Source: Lacrimispora sphenoides JCM 1415 (lineage in GTDB: Bacteria > Bacillota > Clostridia > Lachnospirales > Lachnospiraceae). Taken from it: a DNA stretch of 64,000 nt. This document shows, piece after piece, positions 8,734 through 17,238 of the stretch. Position numbers and translations under genes: made by a program. Position 1 is the stretch's first letter. The number at the start of each line of letters is the position of its first letter. The stretch covers positions 3,353,501-3,417,500 of the forward strand of contig NZ_LT630003.1 of assembly GCF_900105615.1 (NCBI RefSeq). Reading direction: 5' to 3'. The notes below the pieces were generated by a model, which did not search any database, had not been told where the DNA came from, and saw only the letters and a program-made list of their open reading frames with translations.

Positions 8734-9626
8734 TCAAGTTAGGCATTTCATACATCCAATAAGATATAAAATTGCAATATGAACTGGATAAAATACATAG
8801 AAAAAGTATTTATATCCTCTTCCCTTCTTTCCATCATACAGTAAAAGGATAGGTAAGGCTGCCAGCATCATCCATTGATAGTTGTTAAATAGTATGTACT
8901 CCAGATTAACTTTTGGAATTGAAAATTCTATTTGAATAATATTATCACATACATATTTCAAAAATTCATATGTACGCTGATATCCCCAAAAATCTATACG
9001 ATATAGAACTCTGGTTGTAAACCCTGAAGCGAAAAGTATAAAATGCAAAAAGCAAAATACAATATAAAATACAGAAAAAAGTTTTTTATTAAAACAGCAG
9101 TAATATATTCCAATCCCTAATATAACAAATATAATTCCACCTTCTAGAAATAAAATGCTTCCACAGATTGGTGTCAGGATCAAATCAAAAAATGTTGAAT
9201 ATACAACATTTGGGATAATCACAATTGCACTAACAATTTGCCATAAGACATAATATAGTAGAAAGCGATAGCCTTTCTTCTTATTTTCTATAATCTTATC
9301 AATAATGGAAATTAAGATTGCTATTGTAAAGATTACTCTAAATATATTATTTGTTATGTAATATAAATAATGACTTTTTGACAAGGTATCTATCTCAATT
9401 AATATAACATCAATAAATCCCATAATAATACTGGAAACATATAATTTTAATAGATATTTTTTTCTGTCTTTTGTATAATGTATTGCTAATGCACTACAAT
9501 AAAAAAAATGGGTGCTGATATTCTCCCAAACCATCGTAAATATATAGGCATACCAGGTATGAATTCCCCTATATGATCTATTAACATTAATATAGCCGCC
9601 AATATTTTTAAAGATGTGCTTGACAT
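8734..9626 (-). pseudogene. traX family membrane protein, split by a frameshift in a homopolymer
   Basis: Two reading frames together make one TraX-family protein. The first starts at ATG 9626 (GAGG upstream) and reads [20 protein letters not shown], ending with [11 protein letters not shown]. The second continues with [19 protein letters not shown] down to 8734 and has the typical TraX end [17 protein letters not shown]. The switch falls on eight A residues at 9501-9508 (T8 in the coding sense); nine would restore one frame. TraX-like proteins are polytopic membrane proteins, first known for pilin acetylation in F-type conjugation. The break could be phase variation, real decay or a sequencing error. 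The region is clearly AT-richer than its surroundings. Confidence 0.8.
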
Positions 9627-9674
9627 TATGCCTCTTTCTTGGAGTTGTATTTATATAAATTTTGATTATTCTAC

Positions 9675-9734
9675 AAAAAATCAGAAGCCAGTAAAGACCA
9701 AAAACTTTTTATCCAAACAAACTTCTGATTTTTT
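9675..9734. terminator. Bidirectional terminator downstream of the secreted-protein gene
   Basis: AAAAAATCAGAAG (9675-9687) pairs perfectly with CTTCTGATTTTTT (9722-9734). On the minus strand it follows the gene at 9802-10269; on the plus strand nothing obvious ends here. Confidence 0.7.
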
Positions 9735-9801
9735 GCTAGATGATCAAGATACCTGCATTGAAATTATCATAGCTAAATTACACGATTACAGCTATTTTTC
9801 C

Positions 9802-10269
9802 TTATTTTACCGTCCCATCAAAGTTTGATGGAGCTAAAAATGATATATAAAATGTATCTTCTGCTTTTTTTGTGGTAACTGTAAATGTAACCGATTTACC
9901 ACTTTTTACTGTTTTAGAACCCTTAGCACCGATACACTTAACTTTTAAAGCTTTGTTATGATAGTTGTTTACTGTAATTGTGTAGGAAGTTTTACCTTTG
10001 AATTTGTAGTTTGTATAAAGGGTTGAATTACCGGCTTCCCCGTCAAAACCATATGGCTTATTTGAGATATCCCATACTTCAGTTGGTTTATCAATGCTAC
10101 GCCCTACTGCTCCAGCACCTGGTTCTTTGAATCCCACACCATAATTTCCTGCTGATGTCACTATGGCTTTATCGTTCGCTACACCAATATTTGTACTTGC
10201 ATAGACAGGAATAGCAAACATCATTACAGATAACCCTACTGCTACTAATTTCATTACACTTTTTTTCAT
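9802..10269 (-). CDS. Small secreted protein of unknown function
   Basis: 155 residues with a clear signal peptide (MKKSVMKLVAVGLSVMMFA, cleavage near VYAS-TN, about residue 26). The mature part is glycine-rich and then beta-rich; its C-terminal half (TSYTITVNNYHNKALKVKC, then VKSGKSVTFTVTT) has an Ig-like or carbohydrate-binding look. GGAGAAAGAG precedes the ATG. I do not recognise a family with a known role. It lies inside the AT-rich patch between traX and a mobile-element remnant, so it may have been acquired. Confidence 0.65.
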   Translation of the reverse strand: MKKSVMKLVAVGLSVMMFAIPVYASTNIGVANDKAIVTSAGNYGVGFKEPGAGAVGRSIDKPTEVWDISNKPYGFDGEAGNSTLYTNYKFKGKTSYTITVNNYHNKALKVKCIGAKGSKTVKSGKSVTFTVTTKKAEDTFYISFLAPSNFDGTVK

Positions 10270-10478
10270 TTCTCTTTCTCCTTTGTAGTTAAAATTTTAG
10301 AACATCCTAAATTAATTCAAAACTGCTTAGTCCATTGGAATCACCCCCACTTTCGTTAAAATAAATAACATATCTTCTTGAATAGAAATTCTACTACCCA
10401 AAGAGATAAATCTTGCTTATTCATAAAATTAGCTTATTTGAACAAAATAATTAGTAAATTTCCATTAGAATTAAAAAA

Positions 10479-10553
10479 CGGTCATTGGTGTATTGGAAAC
10501 TAAGTACTCATGTTAAGAACACAAGCACATATCCAATCAACTACCAACGACCG
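10479..10553. repeat. Long imperfect inverted repeat in a gene-free stretch (10270-10727)
   Basis: CGGTCATTGGTGTATTGGA (10479-10497) faces TCCAATCAACTACCAACGACCG (10532-10553, shown here in part by its ends TCCAA and CGACCG). About 17 of 20 positions can pair around a 34-base loop. It could be the ends of a decayed small insertion element or a structured RNA. I see no gene in the rest of 10270-10727. Confidence 0.45.
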
Positions 10554-10727
10554 CTTAATGCAATCAAATTTCATTGATGTTAAAATTAATTACAATATAA
10601 ATGATAAACAAGGATAATCAGTATTATTTGTTCTATGCATAATGTTAATAATAACGTTCCTTAATTATCATTCTTTACTTGACACTTGTATTATACCAAA
10701 ATATTTCCCCCATAAATGTTTTTGTAA

Positions 10728-11093
10728 TTATCGTCGCATTTTTCTTCCTAAACGTAACTTATTCTTATTTATATGCTTTGGAATCTTATTCTTATATTTA
10801 GCAGCCATTACTAAAATATCAGCTTGTTTCATCATCTTATATTCTGCAAATGCTTCTTCTGATGTATCCCGATAGGCTAATTTTATTACATTATTGGTTC
10901 CACGTAGCTTAATCACACTATAATACTTTTTCATGCTTACATTATGACGAACACCTAACGGAAGGTCTTCTTTTTGTCCGCTCCATTTGGAATGATTCGT
11001 GTATTTCTTCTTACAATTTGACAGCATAGTATTTAGGGTTTGCGGAAGGATACAAAAGGCACTAAAATAAGCCCACATACTCATATTTTTCAT
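10728..11093 (-). pseudogene. C-terminal remnant of an HNH homing/phage-type endonuclease with an AP2 domain
   Basis: The 121-residue open frame matches the end of the phage-type HNH-AP2 nuclease family: LPQTLNTMLSNC (the CxxLPQxLN segment after the HNH core), DLPLGVRHN, a KKYYSVIKLRG AP2 strand, TSEEAFAEYK, and a final YKNKIPKHINKNKL. The HNH catalytic part itself is missing. No good ribosome binding site precedes the first ATG. I therefore read it as a truncated mobile gene rather than a working protein. The assignment is from motif memory only. Confidence 0.5.
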
Positions 11094-11163
11094 ACAAGCA
11101 TATCGACTTATTTAGATGTCCAAATTTATTATATTTTAATAGTGTTACATACCAAGGCTCTTA

Positions 11164-11193
11164 TGGTGTCAAATTATAAAATTGGTGTCAAAT
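11164..11193. repeat. Short direct repeat
   Basis: TGGTGTCAAAT occurs at 11164-11174 and 11183-11193, 19 bases apart. It lies in the AT-rich gap between the nuclease remnant and the aldo/keto reductase gene. Its role is unknown; it may mark an old insertion boundary. Confidence 0.3.
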
Positions 11194-11315
11194 CACTGGT
11201 TTTATCCGATTCACTTTCAGAAAGCCTAGTAAATACAAGGGCTGTAGGGTTTTTCTTTAAAAAGGACTGCTAAAAGTAATTTGGGGCATCCTCTTCTGCT
11301 CACTCATTCCATCCT

Positions 11316-12455
11316 TCAGCCAAGCAGCGAATCAGCTTCTATCATATTTTTAATGATCGGTACCCCAAATGGGCAACGGCTTTCGCAGCTGCCGCAGGCA
11401 ATACACTCATCACCGCCATGAGACAGGCTTTGATAATGAGAACGTATGGATGGAGGTATTGCTTCTTTATCCAGCCGTGCGATGTCTAAGTATTTGTTGA
11501 CAGCGGCAATATCTATTTCAGAGGGACATGGCTGGCAATGTCCGCAGTACACGCAGTTTCCATCAAAAGCGCTGTGCACTTCGTTATAAATCCATGTGTA
11601 ATCCCTATCAGAGTCAGATGCCGAAAGATAACTCATGGTGTCCTTCATTTCAGCCCGGGTTTTACAGCCTGTCAGGACGCTGGCAACCGCTGGCCTTGAG
11701 AGTGCATAATGGACGCACTGCTGCGAAGTCATCGGCCTGCTGTAAGGCGTATGTTCCGGAGAAAGCAGTTTGCCGCCGCCAAAGGTTTTCATCACAGTAA
11801 TACCAACTTGTTTTTGCGTACACAGCTTGTATAATTCCGCACGTTTGGGATCAATTCCGTTATAAGCCCCTGCCTGGAAGCCATTATCAAGACAATCGAA
11901 AATACTAGCTTTCGATGAGAGCATATCAAATGCAGGATTAATGCTGAACATCATCATCTCCGGCACTCCTGTCTCAATGACCTTCATAGCAGTTTCAGGG
12001 TTATGGGAGCTAAAACCAATGTGCCGGATGTCCCCTTGTTGTTTTAAACGCTCCACATATGTAACAAAATCTGTCTCGAAAACATTTTTATAGTCCTGCT
12101 CCGAATCAATAAAAAACATCATGCCAAAATCTATGTAGCCGAAGACCCGCAGCAGTTCTTCAAAATACTGCTTGACCACTGGCATATCCCGGCTGATATC
12201 GTACTGCATATTTACATTCGTGGATCCGATATGCCCCTGTAACATCACCTGATCCCGCTTACTGCCCAGTGCTTTTGCGATGTTTTCACGCACTTCCGTG
12301 CCGGGCATAAAAACATCCATGAGATTAACGCCAAACTCAAGTGCGGCATCAATCGTCTCCTTCACCTGCTCGTATGGCTTGCCGTCAAGGTGTTCGCAGC
12401 CAAGGCCAATAATACTTGCATGCTTGCCGGTTTTTCCGACCTCTCTGTATTCCAT
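11316..12455 (-). CDS. Aldo/keto reductase-like protein with C-terminal 4Fe-4S clusters
   Basis: 379 residues: an aldo/keto reductase TIM barrel (residues about 1-270) followed by two ferredoxin-type motifs, CVYCGHCQPCP and CIACGSCESRCPFGV, for two [4Fe-4S] clusters. Cytoplasmic electron-transfer oxidoreductase of unknown substrate. Of the usual catalytic tetrad, Asp47 is there, but the tyrosine position reads MPGTE and the lysine position reads LQGHI, so the standard carbonyl reduction mechanism is unlikely; His in HIGFSSHN remains. The start has AGGAGG upstream. It is monocistronic. Confidence 0.85.
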   Translation of the reverse strand: MEYREVGKTGKHASIIGLGCEHLDGKPYEQVKETIDAALEFGVNLMDVFMPGTEVRENIAKALGSKRDQVMLQGHIGSTNVNMQYDISRDMPVVKQYFEELLRVFGYIDFGMMFFIDSEQDYKNVFETDFVTYVERLKQQGDIRHIGFSSHNPETAMKVIETGVPEMMMFSINPAFDMLSSKASIFDCLDNGFQAGAYNGIDPKRAELYKLCTQKQVGITVMKTFGGGKLLSPEHTPYSRPMTSQQCVHYALSRPAVASVLTGCKTRAEMKDTMSYLSASDSDRDYTWIYNEVHSAFDGNCVYCGHCQPCPSEIDIAAVNKYLDIARLDKEAIPPSIRSHYQSLSHGGDECIACGSCESRCPFGVPIIKNMIEADSLLG

Positions 12456-12664
12456 CTTATTCCCTCCTGAATATATATCTTTTAATTTTTGCCCCGTAAT
12501 ATATCCGCCTTCTCCTATGTCTTTAACTGCCAGTCTCCAGTCTGGACAGCAGCTTTTTAGTGGCAGAATCTTCCGTTATTTCCTCCGTTTGCCCTATTAT
12601 AACTGTTATATCAGCACTTGTAAACAGAGAAGTCAAGATATGGTCTGGGATTCCAATTTAAAAA

Positions 12665-12710
12665 ATACCTCGCAATTAATTAATCTATCATCAATTGCGA
12701 GGTATCATTT
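12665..12710. terminator. Terminator with a perfect 13-base stem
   Basis: ATACCTCGCAATT (12665-12677) pairs with AATTGCGAGGTAT (12693-12705), with A5 before and T6 shortly after. In the minus direction it ends the ABC transporter operon at 12742-14710. Confidence 0.85.
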
Positions 12711-12741
12711 TTTGATTGTTTTATAAGCCTTGTTTTATACT

Positions 12742-13614
12742 TTATTCCAGATTAAGACGCTTGGACAGGATACGCTCAGTGCCGAAAAAGAATATCGCTA
12801 GCTGAATTGCGTTGTATATAACCGAACCGATGAAAGTTAAGTGAATGACCAGGGAAATCCCTTGTGTATCAGGCATCGTTTCAATCATGCGGAAGAACGA
12901 TTGGAAAGACGGTACGTTTCCCAGAATAATCATTGCAAGGCCGTTGATAAAGCTAAACAGCATAGATATTGCAATAAAGGCGATAACGGACATCATCACG
13001 CGGTTTTTGCTGGCCAGATGGCCAAGTGCCATAGAAAAGTACATGTGGTAAAGCTGGACCAGTCCGCTTACGATGATCAGAACAATCACCTCAAACACCA
13101 GCAGCGGCCAGGACGAAACATGAGCAATCGCGCGGCTGATGGCATTCCATAACTGGGGATCGGTAATTGCTGTAAAAACTTTGGCAGTACCTGCAGTGCC
13201 CAGCACCAGAATAAAAACAGATGCAAAAGCCACCAGAGAGCTGGCCAGCGACATCACAAATGCCACCACGCCCTTTGCTGCGATCAGCTGCCAGGGCTTT
13301 ACCGGCAGGGTAAACATCAGGTAACCTTCATCGCACAGAAGGCCCTTATAAAACCGCTGAATAACAACGATCAGCGTCAGGACACTCATTGCGACCAGAA
13401 CGCCGAAATAAGCGATGATGGAGAGCGTCTGGATCAGGCTGAGAAGGCCGCGGCCAAAGCTTAAACCAGACATCAGGCCGTTATAATAACCGTTGGCCAG
13501 CGAGCCTAAGCCCATAAATGCATTAAGAATGGATATGGCGATAATCGCCAGGTAAATAGGCACAAGCGTGCGCCCAATGGATTTAAATTCATATTTGCAA
13601 AGTTTGCCAAACAT
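12742..13614 (-). CDS. ABC transporter permease subunit
   Basis: 290 residues with about six hydrophobic segments and the start MFGKLCKYEFKSIGRTLVP, typical of ABC-2 type permeases paired with YtrA-family regulators. The start has AGGAGGAAATAAG upstream. It lies 17 bases after the ATPase gene in a GntR-ATPase-permease operon. Related operons answer to cell-envelope stress or antibiotics, but the substrate cannot be read here. Confidence 0.8.
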   Translation of the reverse strand: MFGKLCKYEFKSIGRTLVPIYLAIIAISILNAFMGLGSLANGYYNGLMSGLSFGRGLLSLIQTLSIIAYFGVLVAMSVLTLIVVIQRFYKGLLCDEGYLMFTLPVKPWQLIAAKGVVAFVMSLASSLVAFASVFILVLGTAGTAKVFTAITDPQLWNAISRAIAHVSSWPLLVFEVIVLIIVSGLVQLYHMYFSMALGHLASKNRVMMSVIAFIAISMLFSFINGLAMIILGNVPSFQSFFRMIETMPDTQGISLVIHLTFIGSVIYNAIQLAIFFFGTERILSKRLNLE

Positions 13615-13631
13615 CTTATTTCCTCCTTATT

Positions 13632-14339
13632 CTAGCTGCTATACGCGAAGATTTCGCGGAACAGCTGATCGACTGACTTGCCTTCCTGCTCACGGATGTT
13701 ATCCACGGTATCATGGCGGACAACCTTGCCGTTTTGCAGGAAAATGGCCTCATCCAACACGCGCTCGATATCAGAAATAAGATGCGTGGACAACATGACC
13801 GTGCCATTTTCGTTATAGTTGGTCAGAATCGTGTTCAAGATAAAGTCACGTGCTGCCGGGTCAACCCCGCCGATCGGTTCATCAAGCAGATAAAGCTGCG
13901 CCTTACGGCTCATAATAAGCGCAAGCTGCACCTTTTCTTTGGTACCCTTTGACATGGTTTTAAGCCGGTCATTCGGCTGAATACCAAGAGCCGAGAACAT
14001 CTCCATTGCCTTTGGCCGGTCAAAATCCAAATAAAAGTCGGCGAAGAAGTCTGTTAAGTCACAGGCCTTCATCCAGTCGGCAAAGTACATGCGATCCGGC
14101 AGGTAAGAGATGACTGACTTGGTTTCCACGCCAGGCGCATTGCCGTTTACCTCCAGAGTACCGGAGGTGGGCTGCAAGAGTCCGCACAAAAGCTTAATAA
14201 AGGTGGTCTTGCCTGAGCCGTTTGGACCCAGAAGACCTACGATGCGGCCGCGGCCTACCGCCAGATCAATATGGTCAAGCGCGGGCTTTGTTCCATAATT
14301 CTTAGTCAGACCACGCGCAGTGATAAGTTCCTGATTCAT
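13632..14339 (-). CDS. ABC transporter ATP-binding protein
   Basis: 235 residues with Walker A GPNGSGKT near residue 38, a Q-loop, a Walker B LYLLDEPIGG, and the H-loop LSTHL. The signature reads MSKGTKEKVQLAL rather than LSGGQ, a variant common in small ABC-2 exporters. It overlaps the GntR gene by four bases (ATGA), and the permease follows 17 bases later. It is expected to drive export or membrane-lipid or peptide flipping. Confidence 0.88.
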   Translation of the reverse strand: MNQELITARGLTKNYGTKPALDHIDLAVGRGRIVGLLGPNGSGKTTFIKLLCGLLQPTSGTLEVNGNAPGVETKSVISYLPDRMYFADWMKACDLTDFFADFYLDFDRPKAMEMFSALGIQPNDRLKTMSKGTKEKVQLALIMSRKAQLYLLDEPIGGVDPAARDFILNTILTNYNENGTVMLSTHLISDIERVLDEAIFLQNGKVVRHDTVDNIREQEGKSVDQLFREIFAYSS

Positions 14340-14710
14340 ACATGTTCCTCCTTTTTATCCCACGCGGCAAACAGCTCGCGGATTTGTTCATCGGTGTAGC
14401 CCAGGGCACGCATGGACGCAAGAAATTCATCCATCCGCGCATAGGCAAGCTCCTTCCGCACGTTGTGGATGAGTGACAGATCCTCAGTGACGATCCGTCC
14501 GGCTGTGCGGCGGGTTTCTGCTAACCCCCTGCTTTCCAGCTCCGCCAGGGCACGCTGCATTGTATTCGGGTTGACCCCCGCCTCACTGGCCAGCGCGCGT
14601 ACCGTTGGCACAGCCGAGCCAGGTGCATATAAGCCGGACACGATGCGCAAAGTGAGCTGTTCGACAAGTTGTATCCAGATCGGCCGGTCATCGGTCAGTT
14701 TCCAGATCAT
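14336..14710 (-). CDS. GntR family transcriptional regulator, YtrA subfamily
   Basis: 124 residues: a winged helix of GntR type (VPTVRALASEAGVNPNTMQR) at residues about 15-70 and a short C-terminal helical tail without a ligand domain, as in YtrA. It heads the operon and overlaps the ATPase gene by four bases, so it most likely represses its own transporter operon. The upstream region (14725-14815) has several TACAAT/TTGTA elements in both orientations that could hold promoter and operator. AGGAGG precedes the start. Confidence 0.88.
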   Translation of the reverse strand: MIWKLTDDRPIWIQLVEQLTLRIVSGLYAPGSAVPTVRALASEAGVNPNTMQRALAELESRGLAETRRTAGRIVTEDLSLIHNVRKELAYARMDEFLASMRALGYTDEQIRELFAAWDKKEEHV

Positions 14711-15011
14711 AATACTGCCTCCTTTTGTATTGCTGTATCATTTTATTGTAATATTAAGGATTATTGTACCATTGTATTGTTGTACTAATTCCTTAATACA
14801 AGAATACAATTATTCTGATTATTTGTCAATAGGTATTTTTAAATTATAGTTTTTCAAACTATTGCCAAAACTTGTTTCTCTCATACTCTCTTCATTCATC
14901 TTACTGATAACCTGGCGGATTTTACAATGATCAATCGGATATTCGCTATCTGCTTTGCCACATGATAAGGTTAAATTGGGCATGATGACAGCGGTCAGCG
15001 CAAATAAAAAA

Positions 15012-15042
15012 GTTTGAGCCCCCAGCAATGAGAGGCTCAAAC
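15012..15042 (-). terminator. Terminator of the polysaccharide deacetylase gene
   Basis: GTTTGAGCC (15012-15020) pairs with GGCTCAAAC (15034-15042); reading the minus strand, it is followed by a T-run (TTTTTTATT). Confidence 0.8.
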
Positions 15043-15084
15043 ACGTTCCGTTCTTTATTAGATTCTGTACACTTTCTTCATCCT

Positions 15085-16044
15085 TTATGGATAAAAGTGA
15101 AAATAAACTCCGCCTGGGGCAGCTCCTCCCCGGAGCGCGGCCATCTCACTTACCGTAACCAGCTGGTAGCCTGCCTCTGTAAGTCTGGGGATCATTTCAA
15201 GGGCTGCTGCTCCGGTCTGGGAATAAAGCTCATGCATCAGAACGATGTCCCCATCCCGTACCTGGCTCATTACCGCATTTACCGTTTTACCGGCATTTCG
15301 CGTCTTCCAGTCCCTTGTATCTATACTCCACATAATCACGGGAGCTTGTACATTTGCAAGGACCGTACCGTTTTTTGCTCCTCCCGGTGGTCTTATCAGG
15401 GAAGGTCTGACGCCGCAGGCAGCTTGTACCGCATCATTGCATTGGTTTATCTGGCTCTGGATCTGGGTACCGCTTAACTTGGTCAGATTTTTGTGCTCAT
15501 ACGTGTGATTGCCGATTTCATGTCCTTCCGCAACCATGCGCTGCAGTTCTGCCCCATAAGAAGAAACACGGCTTCCCACCACGAAAAACGTGGCTTTTCC
15601 ACCGTACTGTGCCAGACAATCCATAATCTGATTTCCCACGGGTGCAAACGGTCCGTCATCAAAGGTCAGAGCCACCATGGGCCTTTTAGGGTCTATCTGG
15701 CGTCCTGCGGCTGCCTGTTCCTGGCTCTCCTGTGTATCGGCCTCCTGCTGCCCTTCTCCTGCAGACCCGGCATTTAAATCCTGGCCCTCTGCGCTGCTCT
15801 GGCTCTCGCCACCGGCTCCATCTTCCGTATGCTTTCCCGGTTGTTCTGAAATATTACCGTTCCCATCTACCCACCTGGCCACACCTGGTCCCAGGTTTTC
15901 ATCTATCCAGTCATTCCGTACTTCCGATGCCTCGTGGCCTGATGCTGTTTCATCCGCCATGGAAGAAAACGGTGTTGCCGGTACGAACGCTGTCACAAGT
16001 GCAACGGTCATCAGACCGAAGCCCAATTGTAATAGTTTTTTCAT
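15085..16044 (-). CDS. Secreted polysaccharide deacetylase (NodB domain)
   Basis: 319 residues with a signal peptide (residues 1 to about 30), a low-complexity Glu/Gln/Ala/Gly linker at about 65-115, and a NodB-type carbohydrate esterase family 4 domain. TFDDGP at 127-132 supplies the catalytic base and a metal Asp, and GNHTYEH at 178-184 the two metal His. RPPGG and DTRDWKT match later CE4 motifs. It probably removes acetyl groups from peptidoglycan or another surface glycan outside the membrane. It has its own terminator, and a GGAGAG site precedes the start. Confidence 0.92.
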   Translation of the reverse strand: MKKLLQLGFGLMTVALVTAFVPATPFSSMADETASGHEASEVRNDWIDENLGPGVARWVDGNGNISEQPGKHTEDGAGGESQSSAEGQDLNAGSAGEGQQEADTQESQEQAAAGRQIDPKRPMVALTFDDGPFAPVGNQIMDCLAQYGGKATFFVVGSRVSSYGAELQRMVAEGHEIGNHTYEHKNLTKLSGTQIQSQINQCNDAVQAACGVRPSLIRPPGGAKNGTVLANVQAPVIMWSIDTRDWKTRNAGKTVNAVMSQVRDGDIVLMHELYSQTGAAALEMIPRLTEAGYQLVTVSEMAALRGGAAPGGVYFHFYP

Positions 16045-16190
16045 GTTACATCTCTCCTTTCCCCTCTTTTTGCCCGTGCTTTCCGGACAAACAGGTATAC
16101 TACCTGCAGGGTGTTTTCCTGTTACTAACCACTACTATACAGGAAATAGGAGGAAATTGGAAGAAAATTTCCAAACTTAAATAAAAAGGC

Positions 16191-16907
16191 CTAGTGGCGC
16201 AGGAGCGCACGAACCACTGCTTCCATGCTTTTTTCCTCTGCTTCGATCGTTAACCTTGGCTCATGAATGTCCTCCAGATAATGTGCATCGGAATTGCTGA
16301 TGATCCGGCAGCCCTCCAGATAAGGGTTCTTTTTCCTAAGCTCATGAAGCCTTGTAAGGTCCTTTACCTCCGCCGTTGCAAACTGACTGTCAGGAGGCAC
16401 AAAGCCTAAATTCGAGAGCAGGCTGTTGGCAGACTTATCGATATGGGCCGGGAACATGACGCCTCCATAGGACCGGACCAGGCCCCACAACTGGTCAAAA
16501 GAGATATCCACGCTGTTAATGAGAAGATTGGGCACTGTTCCGCATAGGACATCTTCCTTATTATATATCTGCTGCTTTCCAAATATTTCCTCATTGTTTG
16601 GAAATGCCATCAACCGTTCATACACGTACTTATCAAACTCCATAGCCTTATCAAGATGGTCAAACAGGCATACTGCATGTACCTCCTCCGATGTACAGAC
16701 TTCCATTCCCGGCAAAGCAACAATCCCATATTCCCTTGCAAAATGTAACACAGCCGGACAATTTTTACAGGAATTGTGATCCGTTACTGCGATCACGTCA
16801 AGCCCCTTTAAGGCAGCCATCCCCACAATATTTGCCGGAGTCATATCATCATCCCCGCACGGTGATAAGCAGGAATGGATGTGAAGGTCATAAGTTAAGT
16901 TCATCAT
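16191..16907 (-). CDS. PHP domain phosphoesterase-like protein
   Basis: 238 residues with PHP metal-binding motifs: DLHIHSCLSPCGDD at residue 7, VTDHNSCKN, PGMEVCTSEEVH, FPAHIDK and ISNSDAHYL. PHP proteins are metal-dependent phosphoesterases or nucleases; the substrate here is unknown. It ends a five-gene minus-strand operon with DRTGG proteins, a hydrogenase-like Fe-S protein and an RsbW-like ATPase, and its start overlaps the preceding gene by about 20 bases. Two adjacent ATGs (16907, 16904) are possible. A role in signalling linked to the divergent hydrogenase is inferred. Confidence 0.85.
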   Translation of the reverse strand: MMNLTYDLHIHSCLSPCGDDDMTPANIVGMAALKGLDVIAVTDHNSCKNCPAVLHFAREYGIVALPGMEVCTSEEVHAVCLFDHLDKAMEFDKYVYERLMAFPNNEEIFGKQQIYNKEDVLCGTVPNLLINSVDISFDQLWGLVRSYGGVMFPAHIDKSANSLLSNLGFVPPDSQFATAEVKDLTRLHELRKKNPYLEGCRIISNSDAHYLEDIHEPRLTIEAEEKSMEAVVRALLRH

Positions 16908-17238
16908 GGGGCAGCCTTTGATAGATCAGCAGGGCGGCCTCAAAGATGGGCAGCTCTGTTTTTAAAACCGTAATTTTCTGGTCCGCCGCCTTTTTCACGG
17001 CCGCTTCGTCAAGAGCAGTACCCTCTGCCATGACTACGCAGGCAGCGTCGGCAAGTGAGGCTACCGCAAGGGTATTTACATTACCCATCACCGTTACCCA
17101 TGCACACCCCTCTGCCGCTCTTCCCATTGCAATACTCAATAAATCACAGCAAAACGGTTTTTTAATCTCACGGTCAAGCTCTTCTCCTTCATTGATAACA
17201 TTAAATAAATTGCTGTCAATCAGTTCTCTTACTGTCAT
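16888..17238 (-). CDS. DRTGG-type domain protein, 116 aa
   Basis: The protein begins MTVRELIDSNLFNVINEGEE and continues with a small Rossmann-like alpha/beta domain (CDLLSIAMGRAAEGCAWVTV, VASLADAACVVMAEGT), matching the DRTGG domain that occurs next to CBS or phosphotransacetylase domains and binds nucleotides or effectors in some proteins. I start at ATG 17238 (AAGGA 6 bases upstream), overlapping the end of the hydrogenase-like gene by 23 bases. A second DRTGG gene occurs in the same operon (19193-19540). Confidence 0.75.
   Translation of the reverse strand: MTVRELIDSNLFNVINEGEELDREIKKPFCCDLLSIAMGRAAEGCAWVTVMGNVNTLAVASLADAACVVMAEGTALDEAAVKKAADQKITVLKTELPIFEAALLIYQRLPHDELNL

Noticed and set aside
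9616-9828. 70-residue open frame on the plus strand
   Set aside because: It overlaps the traX start and the terminator of the secreted-protein gene and has no protein-like features.
14819-15040. 73-residue open frame on the minus strand
   Set aside because: No ribosome binding site, no family signs, and it overlaps the terminator of the deacetylase gene.
15677-16184. Two overlapping open frames of 150-167 residues on the plus strand
   Set aside because: They are opposite the repetitive linker and signal peptide of the polysaccharide deacetylase; composition is Pro/Ser/Cys-rich, as typical for shadows.
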